From NCBI RefSeq assembly GCF_000421845.1, contig NZ_ATXU01000009.1:62001-126000 (forward strand): a stretch of DNA of 64,000 bases, in the 5' to 3' direction. Under the pieces are notes generated by a model, which saw only the letters and a list, made by a program, of their open reading frames with translations, did not search any database and was not told the origin of the DNA. Shown here in pieces: positions 41,580-49,454 of this stretch. Origin of the DNA: Leucobacter chironomi DSM 19883. Its GTDB lineage: Bacteria; Actinomycetota; Actinomycetes; Actinomycetales; Microbacteriaceae. Position numbers and translations under genes: made by a program. Within the stretch, counting starts at the first letter, position 1. Each line of letters opens with the position of its first letter.

Positions 41580-42581
41580 ATGACACCTCAGCCGAACCTC
41601 GCGGCCGCCGCCACGATCGGCCCCATCACCGATGAGCGGGCCCGCTGGGCCAGCGACGCCGTGCGCACCGTCGCCGACGCCATCGAGGTGGCGATCCAGG
41701 GCAAGCGCCGCGTGATCGAGCTGGTCGTCGCCACCGCGATCGCGGGCGGGCACGTGCTGCTCGAGGACGTGCCGGGCACCGGCAAGACCGCTCTCGCCCG
41801 CGCGCTGGCGAAGACGATGCACGGCACCTCGTCGCGCATCCAGTTCACCCCCGATCTGCTGCCGGGCGACGTGACCGGCATCACGGTCTACGACCAGAAG
41901 CAGGGCATCTTCGAGTTCCACGCCGGGCCGATCTTCGCGAACGTGGTGCTGGCCGACGAGATCAACCGGGCGAGCCCGAAGACCCAGTCGGCGCTGCTCG
42001 AGGTGATGGAGGAGCACCAGGTCACGGTCGACGGTCAGACGCACCGCGTGGGCGACCCCTTCCTCGTGATCGCCACGCAGAACCCCGTCGAGCAGGCGGG
42101 CACCTACCGGCTGCCCGAGGCCCAGCTCGACCGCTTCATGATCAAGACCTCGATCGGCTACCCCGACGAGGCGGCCATGATGCGCATCCTGCAGCAGATC
42201 GCCGGCACCCCGGAGGTGCCGGCCGTGATGAACGTGGGCACGCTCTCCCAGCTGCAGCAGTTCTCGCGCGCCGTCTCGGTGAGCCCGCTCATCGCGTCCT
42301 ACGTCTCCGAGCTCGTCGAGGCCAGCCGTCGTGCCGGCGAGGTGCGTCTCGGCGCGAGCGTGCGCGGTGCGCTCTCGCTCGTGCGCATGGCGTCGGCGTG
42401 GGCGCTCGTCTCGGGTCGCCCCTACATCACGCCCGACGATGTGCGCGAGCTCGCCATCCCGGTGCTCGCCCACCGTCTCGTGCTCGAGCCCGAGGCCGAG
42501 TTCGAAGGGGTGACGGCCGAGGCCGTGATCGGCCGGATCCTCATCGACACCCCTGTGCCGCAGGAGAACGGCACGGCGTGA
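41580..42581 (+). CDS. MoxR family AAA ATPase
   Basis: AAA+ chaperone-like ATPase of 333 residues. Walker A is EDVPGTGKTALAR, Walker B NVVLADEINRASPKTQSALLE, sensor 1 VIATQNPVEQAGTYRLPEAQLDRF, and sensor 2 lies in the C-terminal helical lid (RLGASVRGALSLVRMA). MoxR proteins work with DUF58/VWA partners to activate or assemble other proteins; here the DUF58 gene follows with a GTGA overlap. AAGGAA precedes the ATG. It lies 77 bases after the giant surface protein gene and may be required for its assembly or activity. Confidence 0.93.
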   Translation: MTPQPNLAAAATIGPITDERARWASDAVRTVADAIEVAIQGKRRVIELVVATAIAGGHVLLEDVPGTGKTALARALAKTMHGTSSRIQFTPDLLPGDVTGITVYDQKQGIFEFHAGPIFANVVLADEINRASPKTQSALLEVMEEHQVTVDGQTHRVGDPFLVIATQNPVEQAGTYRLPEAQLDRFMIKTSIGYPDEAAMMRILQQIAGTPEVPAVMNVGTLSQLQQFSRAVSVSPLIASYVSELVEASRRAGEVRLGASVRGALSLVRMASAWALVSGRPYITPDDVRELAIPVLAHRLVLEPEAEFEGVTAEAVIGRILIDTPVPQENGTA

Positions 42582-43963
42582 GCGACGAGAGTACCCGGGG
42601 TCGCCTGTTCCGCACCGCGACGCGCGGGATGCGGCATACGCGGGGCACCCGGACGGCGTCGCGTCTCGGCGAGACGCGCACCTCGACGCGGGCGCTGGAT
42701 CCGGTGCAGCGGCGCCGTGTCGTCGCGCGCCGGTGGTGGCGGCGCACGCGCCGCCGGGCGGGCCGTGCCTGGCGGGGAGTGACGCAGGCCGTCACCCCGC
42801 TGGGCTGGTTCGTGCTCGCGCTGACGGCGAGCGGTGCGGTGCTGGGGGTCGCGTTCTCGTGGATCGAGGCGTGGTTCGCCGCGGTGGTGGGCGGGCTGCT
42901 GCTCGTCATCGCCGCCCCGTTCCTGGTGGGCAGCCGCGCCTATCGCGTGCGGCTCCTGCTCGACCGGCGCAGTGTCACGGTGGGCGGTGAGGTGCAGGTG
43001 CGGGTGATCGTCGAGAACGGCGGATCCCGGCCCGCGCTGCCCGCAGTGGCCGAGCTGCCCGTGGGACCGGCGCTGCGGGAGCTCACGGTGCCGTTCATCG
43101 GGCCGGGAGCCTCGGTGGAGCTGCCGGTGCGGGTGCCGGCTGCACGGCGGGGCGTAGTGCCGGTGGGGCCGCTCACCGTGGCCCGCCGCGACCCCGTCGG
43201 GCTGCTGCGGCGCGAGGTGACCTGGCCGGAGCGGCATCTCGTGCACGTGCATCCCGCGATCGCCGTGCTGCCGCCGAACTCCGCGGGGCTCGTGCGCGAT
43301 CTCGAGGGCACGTCGAGCCGACGGCTCACCGACTCAGACCTCTCGTTCTACGCGGTGCGCGAGTACGCCCGCGGCGACGCCATGCGGCACGTGCACTGGA
43401 AGTCGACGGCCAAGACGGGCACGCTCATGGTGCGGCAGTACGAGGAGTCGCAGACGGCCCGGGTCGCCGTGCTCTTCGATGCGATCCGCGAGGAATACCA
43501 GAACGACGACGAGTTCGAGCTGGCGGTGAGCGTCGCGGCGTCGATCTCGGTGCAGGCGGTGCGGGAGGGGCGGGAGCGCTTCGTCGCATCGGCGTGGGCG
43601 CCGGGCCGGGTTCGGCCCAGCATCGATGGTCTCGAGGAGCTGCCGTCGCGCGACCCGCAGCAGCTGCTCGACGCGTGGGCGGAGCTGGAGGCGGCGCCCG
43701 ACGGGGTGCCGTTCGAAGCGCTCGCCCGAGGGCTCGCGCAGTCCCGTCGCCCGCTGTCGATCGTGGCGATCGTGACGGGGTCCGGCGCCGATCTCGCGCG
43801 GATCCGTCGGGCTGCCGTCGCGTTCGCCCCCGACGTGCAGGTGCTCGCGGTGCGCTGCGATCTGCACGCCGAGCCGCGCGCGCAGCGCATCGATCCGCTC
43901 ACCGTGTTCACCGTCGGCGCCCTCGGTGATCTGCCCCAGCTGATGGTCAGGGGTGCGCGGTGA
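42578..43963 (+). CDS. DUF58 domain-containing membrane protein
   Basis: A 461-residue partner of MoxR. The first ~70 residues are extremely Arg-rich and cytoplasmic; two membrane helices follow (LGWFVLALTASGAVLGVAF and AWFAAVVGGLLLVIAAPFLV). Then come an Ig-like beta region (VTVGGEVQVRVIVENGG ... GVVPVGPLTVARRDPVGL) and the DUF58 core FYAVREYARGDAMRHVHWKSTAKTG with the invariant RxYxxGDxxRxIxWK pattern, inside a VWA-like fold. GTG 42578 overlaps the moxR stop by 4 bases, and its own stop overlaps the next gene in the same way, so stoichiometric expression is likely. Confidence 0.9.
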   Translation: MSDESTRGRLFRTATRGMRHTRGTRTASRLGETRTSTRALDPVQRRRVVARRWWRRTRRRAGRAWRGVTQAVTPLGWFVLALTASGAVLGVAFSWIEAWFAAVVGGLLLVIAAPFLVGSRAYRVRLLLDRRSVTVGGEVQVRVIVENGGSRPALPAVAELPVGPALRELTVPFIGPGASVELPVRVPAARRGVVPVGPLTVARRDPVGLLRREVTWPERHLVHVHPAIAVLPPNSAGLVRDLEGTSSRRLTDSDLSFYAVREYARGDAMRHVHWKSTAKTGTLMVRQYEESQTARVAVLFDAIREEYQNDDEFELAVSVAASISVQAVREGRERFVASAWAPGRVRPSIDGLEELPSRDPQQLLDAWAELEAAPDGVPFEALARGLAQSRRPLSIVAIVTGSGADLARIRRAAVAFAPDVQVLAVRCDLHAEPRAQRIDPLTVFTVGALGDLPQLMVRGAR

Positions 43964-46407
43964 CGGCGGATCGCGCGGCGGTCCGAGCCGTCTGGGGCGC
44001 GCTGGCCGCCGCGCTGGCTCTCGCGCTCGGAGTGTGGGCGGCTTGGCCGATCTACCGCACGCCCTGGCTGTGGGCGGTGGCGGCCGCGGCGCTGATCCTC
44101 GGCACCGGGATCGCGTGGCTGCGGGAGCGGCTGCGCTGGGGTGCGGTGGTGCTCGCCGCGGTGGCGCTGGGCGTCTTCGCGCTCACGGTCGTGCCGGTCG
44201 CGGTGCCGGAGGCGATGCCGGGGGCGCACGGCGGCGGTCTGCTGCGGGGCCTGCTCGACGGTCTCGCGGCCGTCGCGCTGGGCTGGAAGCAGCTGCTCAC
44301 GCTGACCCTGCCCGTCGGCAGCTATCGCACGGTGCTCGTGCCCGCCTATGTGGTCTTCCTGCTCACGGCGCTGCTCGTGGGGATCCTCGCCCGGCGCAGT
44401 GCTCGCGCGGCGGTCTTCGCCGCCGCCCCGATGCTCGCGCCGGTCGCCTTCGGTACCGTCTTCGGGGCGTCGCAGCTGAGCGCACCGCTGCACCTCGGGG
44501 CGTTCACGGTCGTCGCGCCCCGCGAGATCGGCCTGTGGCTGGCCGCGGCGACGGTCGCCGCGATCTGGGTGGCGCTGGTCTCGGGCGAGGAGCGCCGGGC
44601 GGCGCTCAGGCTCGGTCGCGCCGCCGACGGTGCGGTGCGCAGCCGGGGCGGGGCGCTGCGCCCCCTCGTCGGGGGCGGCATCGTGGTGCTCGCCCTCTTC
44701 GCCGGCGGTGCGCTCGCGCCCGTGCTCGACGCCGACGCTCGCGCGGTGCCGCGCGACCGCATCGATCCCGAGCTGGTGGTGCGCGAGCGCCCGAGCCCGC
44801 TGGCCGACTACCGCAGCTCGAAGCGCGACGACGCCCTCGACGCCCCGCTCTTCTCGGTGTCGTCTTCGGGGGCGCTGCCGGAGCGGCTGCGCCTCGCCGT
44901 GCTCGACGCCTACGACGGCGTCGACTTCCACGTGGGCGAGGCCGCGGCGGGCCGCTTCACCCGGTTCCCGAGCGGGGCCGGCGTGACCGACCCCGCCCGG
45001 GTCTCGGTGCGCGTCGAGGAGGGCTACTCGGACATCTGGGCGCCCACGGCCCCGCTCGGCAGCCCGCCGGTGTTCGCGGGCCCGCGCGCCGATGCGCTCG
45101 CGGATGCCTTCTACGTGAACCGCGAGACGGGCGGCGCGATCGCCGTGCCGGGTGCCGGCGCATCCTCCGCCGGGCTCGCCGCGGGCGACGGCTACACGGC
45201 CGAGATGCAGACCTCCGCAGACCCGGGCCTCGATCGCATCGGCGAGCCCGGCGCCCCGCGCTTCGACGTCGAGACCGCGCCGGAGCTCGGGGCGTGGATC
45301 GATCGCCAGCAGCAGCCGGGCGACGCCGCAGGCCTCGCCGAGCTCATCGAGCGGCTGCGCCAGCGCGGCTACCTCAGCCACTCGATGAGCGACACCGAGG
45401 GCGAGCGCCTGTGGCTGGAGCGGCTGGGCGAGCGGTACGGCACCGTCTTCGAGTCGAGCGCCGGCGGGCACTCCCTGTCCCGCATCGAGCGGCTCTTCGA
45501 GCAGCTCAACACCCAGCAGTCCGCCGCGGGGGAGTCGGCTTCGACGGCGCAGCTCGTCGCGGGGGTCGGCGACGACGAGCAGTTCGCGACGGCTGCGGCG
45601 CTCATCGCGCGCGCACTCGGCTACGACGCGCGGGTGGTGGTCGGGGTGCGCCTCGGCGATGCGGATCGCGGCGTCGACGGCGTCCCCGCCTGCGAGGCCG
45701 AGTGCACGGGCGAGCATCTCGCGGCCTGGATCGAGGTGCGCGGCGACCGCGGCGAGTGGGTGCCGTTCGACGTGACCCCGCAGCTCGAGCAGCGCCCCGA
45801 GCGTCTGGAGCAGGGCGAGCAGCTGCCCGAGTTCCCGACGACGCCGGAGGAGCGCGACGCTCGGGAGGCGGATCCGCCGGTGGGTCTCGGGGATCAGGGC
45901 GAGAGCGACGATCCCGACGACCCCGCCCGGGGCGAGTCGGCGCTGTGGCCCGTGGTGCGCGCCGTGGGGCTGTCTCTCGCGGCCCTGCTGCTGCTCGCGG
46001 CCCCGCTGCTGTTCCTGCCCCTCGCGAAGCGGGTGCGGGCGCGTCGCCGGCGCACGGAGCGGGTGCCCGAGTTGCGCGCACTCGGCGCCTGGGCGGAGAT
46101 GCTGGATCGCGCTCGCGACGCCGGCGTGCCGGTGCCGGCGAACGCGGCTCGCAGCGAGGTCGCGGCGGTGCTGGGCACGGCGCCCGCGCGGTGGGCCGCC
46201 GCTCAGGCGGATCGCGCGGTGTTCTCGCCGATCGGCATCGACCCCGGTACCGTCGAGCAGCTGTGGGCGGCGGCGGACGCCGACCGGGCGGAACGGACGG
46301 CGGGGATGACCGTGTTCGCCAGGCTGCGCGCGGCGTACTCGCTGCGCTCGTACGGAATCGGAGCGGGGCAGCGCAGCGCGGCGCCCCGGGGAAGCGAGCA
46401 GGGATGA
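43960..46407 (+). CDS. transglutaminase-like membrane protein (TgpA type) lacking the catalytic cysteine
   Basis: An 815-residue protein with about seven N-terminal membrane helices, a large extracellular transglutaminase-like domain and one C-terminal helix (VRAVGLSLAALLLLAAPLLFLP) before a cytoplasmic tail. This is the TgpA architecture that accompanies MoxR and DUF58. The fold segment GDDEQFATAAALIARALGYD matches the usual G-x-C-E-x-F-A active-site helix, but Asp539 stands where the nucleophilic Cys belongs. The other triad members, His586 (GEHLAAWIEV) and Asp604 (VPFDVTP), remain. It is therefore probably a non-enzymatic scaffold or binding domain. Overlaps of 4 bases link it to both neighbours. 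Confidence 0.85.
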   Translation: MTADRAAVRAVWGALAAALALALGVWAAWPIYRTPWLWAVAAAALILGTGIAWLRERLRWGAVVLAAVALGVFALTVVPVAVPEAMPGAHGGGLLRGLLDGLAAVALGWKQLLTLTLPVGSYRTVLVPAYVVFLLTALLVGILARRSARAAVFAAAPMLAPVAFGTVFGASQLSAPLHLGAFTVVAPREIGLWLAAATVAAIWVALVSGEERRAALRLGRAADGAVRSRGGALRPLVGGGIVVLALFAGGALAPVLDADARAVPRDRIDPELVVRERPSPLADYRSSKRDDALDAPLFSVSSSGALPERLRLAVLDAYDGVDFHVGEAAAGRFTRFPSGAGVTDPARVSVRVEEGYSDIWAPTAPLGSPPVFAGPRADALADAFYVNRETGGAIAVPGAGASSAGLAAGDGYTAEMQTSADPGLDRIGEPGAPRFDVETAPELGAWIDRQQQPGDAAGLAELIERLRQRGYLSHSMSDTEGERLWLERLGERYGTVFESSAGGHSLSRIERLFEQLNTQQSAAGESASTAQLVAGVGDDEQFATAAALIARALGYDARVVVGVRLGDADRGVDGVPACEAECTGEHLAAWIEVRGDRGEWVPFDVTPQLEQRPERLEQGEQLPEFPTTPEERDAREADPPVGLGDQGESDDPDDPARGESALWPVVRAVGLSLAALLLLAAPLLFLPLAKRVRARRRRTERVPELRALGAWAEMLDRARDAGVPVPANAARSEVAAVLGTAPARWAAAQADRAVFSPIGIDPGTVEQLWAAADADRAERTAGMTVFARLRAAYSLRSYGIGAGQRSAAPRGSEQG

Positions 46408-47258
46408 GCGGGGCGCCGAACGCGCGGGCCGAGGGGCGACCCCCGGTGATCGAGGCTGCGATGAGCACGGACACCGGCCTGCGCCGCGCCGTCAACGAGG
46501 ATCTGGCGCTCGCGCAGGAGCCGGTGTTCGTGGTGGCCGACGGCATGGGCGGTCACTCGGCCGGAGACCTTGCGAGCGCCGCCGCGATCGGCGCCTTCGC
46601 CGAGCTGGCACGGCTCGGAGGCACCCGGCGGTTGGCGATCGCCGACGTGGATGCGGCGCTCGAGGCGGCCCGCCGCGCGGTCGATGTGATCTCGCAGGAG
46701 GCCGAGCGCGGAGCGGGCTGCACCCTGACGGGCGCCGTGCTCGTGGAGCACGACGGGGAGCCGTACTGGTACGTGATCAACGTGGGCGATTCGCGGGTCT
46801 ACCAGCACCGGGGCGGCAGCCTCGCCCAGATCACCGCGGATCACTCGCTGTACGCCGAGCTCACGGCGGCGGGGCACGCCGACGCGGCGACCGCGCCGCG
46901 CAACGTGATCACGAGGGCGCTCGGCTCGGATGACGCCCGCCACGACGGCTGGCTGCTGCCCCCGCGCACCGGCCTGCGCCTGCTGATCTGCTCGGACGGG
47001 CTCACTTCCGAGCTCGCCGATGAGGAGCTGCGAGCCGTGCTCACGGAGGGCGGCCGGGTCGGCGCGGTGGCCGAGGATCTGGTGCGCCGGGCCTGCGCGG
47101 CCGGCGGCCGCGACAACGTGACCGTGGTAGTGGTGGACACGATCTCGGACGGGCGCTCGCCGGGGCCGGCGGAGGAGCCGCTGCCGCAGCCCGAGGACAC
47201 GGACGACGACGAGGTGGACGAGAACACGCTCGAGGTGACGAGGCCGGTGACGGAATGA
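46404..47258 (+). CDS. PP2C-type serine/threonine protein phosphatase
   Basis: Metal-dependent phosphatase of 284 residues, expected to reverse the action of the kinase at 34463. Motifs in order: TGLRRAVNEDL, VFVVADGMGGHSAGD (metal-binding Asp and Gly), INVGDSRVYQHR, LLICSDGLTSEL and GGRDNVTVVVV, with all metal-ligand aspartates kept. The last 35 residues are acidic and disordered and include threonines near the end (ENTLEVTRPVTE). There is no membrane helix. It overlaps the transglutaminase-like gene and the next gene by ATGA on both sides. Confidence 0.93.
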   Translation: MSGAPNARAEGRPPVIEAAMSTDTGLRRAVNEDLALAQEPVFVVADGMGGHSAGDLASAAAIGAFAELARLGGTRRLAIADVDAALEAARRAVDVISQEAERGAGCTLTGAVLVEHDGEPYWYVINVGDSRVYQHRGGSLAQITADHSLYAELTAAGHADAATAPRNVITRALGSDDARHDGWLLPPRTGLRLLICSDGLTSELADEELRAVLTEGGRVGAVAEDLVRRACAAGGRDNVTVVVVDTISDGRSPGPAEEPLPQPEDTDDDEVDENTLEVTRPVTE

Positions 47259-47821
47259 CGGACGAGACTGAGCGCGCCGACGGCACGATCGACGCCGACG
47301 ACACCCTCTCGGTGCCGCGGAGCGGGGGACTGGGCGGGCCCGGGGCTGCTGCGGGCGTTGGCGCCGAGCCGGATGATGCGACGGTGGTGGTGCGGCGTGC
47401 GGCTGCGGCCGAGCCGGATGATGCGACGGTGGTGGTGCGGCGTGCGGCTGCGGCCGAGCCGGATGATGCGACGGTGGTCGTGCCGCGCCGCCGCGACCCG
47501 CGTCCACCTGCACCTGCAGCTGCACCCGTGCCCGTGCCCGAGGAGGACGCGGCGCGTCCGTGGAACGGCGTCGCTCTGACACGGGTGTACGGTCCGCGCA
47601 GTGCCCGGCATCGGGCCGAGCGGGCGGGCATCGACGAGGTGCAGCAGCGCGTCGGCGCTCCTCCCGGGGCCGGGGCCGACGCGCTGCCCGAACGCGCCCT
47701 CCTGCCGTCCCTCGCCCGACGCGCGCGCCGATCCCGCATCGTCACGCTCTCCGCCTACGCCGCGACGGTCGCGCTGTCGCTGCTCGGCCTGTGGGGGGTG
47801 GCCCGCCTGGCGTTCGGCTGA
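47255..47821 (+). CDS. small membrane protein with three 15-residue threonine repeats
   Basis: A 188-residue protein I do not recognise from a named family. The cytoplasmic N-terminal half carries three near-identical copies of AEPDDATVVVRRAAA (about residues 37-77), each with one threonine in an acidic-then-hydrophobic-then-basic setting. A Pro-rich linker, a basic region (RSARHRAERAG ... LARRARRSR) and a single membrane helix at the C-terminus (IVTLSAYAATVALSLLGLW) follow. The same kind of motif, LDRTIVVPR, precedes the FHA domain of the next protein. I infer that the repeats are kinase sites recognised by the FHA reader. Coupled to PP2C by ATGA. Confidence 0.7.
   Translation: MTDETERADGTIDADDTLSVPRSGGLGGPGAAAGVGAEPDDATVVVRRAAAAEPDDATVVVRRAAAAEPDDATVVVPRRRDPRPPAPAAAPVPVPEEDAARPWNGVALTRVYGPRSARHRAERAGIDEVQQRVGAPPGAGADALPERALLPSLARRARRSRIVTLSAYAATVALSLLGLWGVARLAFG
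47366..47485 (+). repeat. 45-bp in-frame tandem repeat
   Basis: The word GAGCCGGATGATGCGACGGT recurs at 47366, 47411 and 47456, a 45-base period. The first two units are identical at DNA level; the third diverges after GTGGTCGTG. Each unit encodes one DDATVVV threonine site, so copy number sets the number of putative phosphosites. Confidence 0.9.
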
Positions 47822-47932
47822 GCCCGCGCGAGCCCGTCGCGGGCGGGCGCGGACCTTTGCGTCGCGGCACGGCCACGGATATCGTTGTGCAGAGCTGATG
47901 CCGCAACTCTCGCGTCCGGAAAGCAGGAGCAC

Positions 47933-49450
47933 ATGCCCTCGACCACCCTGAGCCCCGACGTCCTCCCGGTCATCGGGACGACGTATGCGCCCGCTCCCCT
48001 CCTGGGGCCCGCGGTGCTGTTCGCGCTCGGCGTCTGGTCGCTCGTCGTCATCGGCTTCTACATCTGGTACCTGTGGTCGCTGTCGCGCCTGTTCCCGTTC
48101 ATCGGGCTGCCGTCGGGACACGGCTGGATCCCGGTCTGGAACCAGTGGCAGCTCGTGCAGCGGGGTGGCCTGCCCGGCTGGCTCGTGCTCCTCGGCTTCG
48201 TGCCGGGCCTCGGCATCGTGGTCTGGGTGGTCTCGGTGATCGCCATTCACCGCATCAACGTCGAGCACGGCAAGGGCGGCGGCTTCACCGTGCTGGGTGC
48301 GCTGCTGCCGCCGGTGTGGGCGATGCAGCTCGCCCGCTCGATCGAGGAGAACGGCGGCGGCTACGCGGCGATGCCGGTCGCAAGCGGCTCCTACGCCTCC
48401 CCGGCCGGGTATGCCCCGCATGGTGCGGTGCCGCAGGCGCCCGCCTATGCACCGCAGCCTCCGGCGCCGCAGCCTCCGGCGCAGCCGTGGCAGGCCCCCG
48501 ACGCGCCGCAGCCCCAGGCCGCGGCACCCGCCCCGGTCGCCCCCGCCGCCCCCGCCGAGCAGCCCGACGCCCTCGCGCGGCTGTTCGCCGAACCGCAGGA
48601 GCAGCCGCAGTCGGACGGCCAGCCGCTGCCCGGTAGCGAGTGGGGATTCAGCCGCACCACCGAGGGCGACTACCAACGGCTCGCGCAGGAGGGCTATCAG
48701 CAGCGCCCGGCGCCGACCCTCGGCGTCGAGGAGCCGGTGCGCCCCTTCGCGTGGCCCGGCATCGACGAGTCGAACCCTCCGCCCGCCCCGCCTGCGGCTC
48801 CGCCCGCCCCGCCGATGCCGCCGGTGTCCTCGGCCCTGCCCGCGCCTGCGATGCCGCCGGTGCCGCCCGCCGCCGCGCTGCCGTCGGTTCCCGCGCCGGT
48901 GGTCGCTCCCGCACCGCAGCCCCCGCAGCAGGAGTCGTTCACGACCCATCGCCCATCGATCTTCGACTCGAACTCCGCGTCGGCCCCCCACGCCGACACC
49001 GAGACGGCGCGCTCGCAGGCGGTAGCACCCGCTCCGGCGGCTCCCGAGGTCGTCGCGGCGGCGGCTGCGGAGGCCGGGCCCGCGCCCGATGACGCCGAGC
49101 TCGACCGCACCATCGTGGTGCCCCGCCCCTCCCGCTGGGGGCTCGAGCTGCCCGACGGCGACGTGCTCGAGCTGCGCGGCGACGACGTCGTGGTGGGGCG
49201 CAAGCCCGAGGCGAAGAACGGCAGCACGGTGCTGCAGATCGCCGATCCGACGCGCACGCTCTCGAAGTCGCACGCCCGCCTGCGCCGCGTCGACGGCTTG
49301 TGGACGATCGAAGATCTCGACTCCACCAACGGTGTCGCCCTCGTCGACGAACTGGGCGAGCAGGTGCCGCTCGAAGCCGGCCGAGAGAACCCGGTCACCG
49401 AGCGGCTCGTGCTCGGCACCCTCGAGGTGACGCTGCGCCGCGTCTCCTGA
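47933..49450 (+). CDS. FHA domain membrane protein with DUF5684-like N-terminus
   Basis: A 505-residue phosphothreonine reader. The N-terminal ~130 residues have three or so membrane helices with WIPVWNQWQLVQRGGLPGW between them, resembling the DUF5684 membrane module. A 240-residue Pro/Ala/Gln-rich linker follows, then the FHA domain at about 400-505: VVVGRKPEAKNGS, LSKSHARLRRVDG and LDSTNGVAL carry the Arg, Ser-x-x-His and Asn residues that bind phosphothreonine. Just before the domain, ELDRTIVVPRPSRWG looks like a kinase site similar to the repeats in the previous protein, permitting intramolecular switching. ATG 47933 has AGGAG upstream; a 111-base gap precedes it. Confidence 0.9.
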   Translation: MPSTTLSPDVLPVIGTTYAPAPLLGPAVLFALGVWSLVVIGFYIWYLWSLSRLFPFIGLPSGHGWIPVWNQWQLVQRGGLPGWLVLLGFVPGLGIVVWVVSVIAIHRINVEHGKGGGFTVLGALLPPVWAMQLARSIEENGGGYAAMPVASGSYASPAGYAPHGAVPQAPAYAPQPPAPQPPAQPWQAPDAPQPQAAAPAPVAPAAPAEQPDALARLFAEPQEQPQSDGQPLPGSEWGFSRTTEGDYQRLAQEGYQQRPAPTLGVEEPVRPFAWPGIDESNPPPAPPAAPPAPPMPPVSSALPAPAMPPVPPAAALPSVPAPVVAPAPQPPQQESFTTHRPSIFDSNSASAPHADTETARSQAVAPAPAAPEVVAAAAAEAGPAPDDAELDRTIVVPRPSRWGLELPDGDVLELRGDDVVVGRKPEAKNGSTVLQIADPTRTLSKSHARLRRVDGLWTIEDLDSTNGVALVDELGEQVPLEAGRENPVTERLVLGTLEVTLRRVS

Positions 49451-49454
49451 GCGC

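Noticed and set aside
43953-46403. Fusion of an upstream frame with PP2C
   Set aside because: The open frame before ATG 46404 is a shadow of the transglutaminase-like gene; PP2C motifs begin after 46404.
47366-47485. CRISPR-like or mobile repeat
   Set aside because: The 45-bp units are contiguous and in frame, encoding protein repeats.
34463-49450. Type VII secretion locus
   Set aside because: No WXG100, EccC, EccD or mycosin genes are present; only the kinase/FHA theme is shared.
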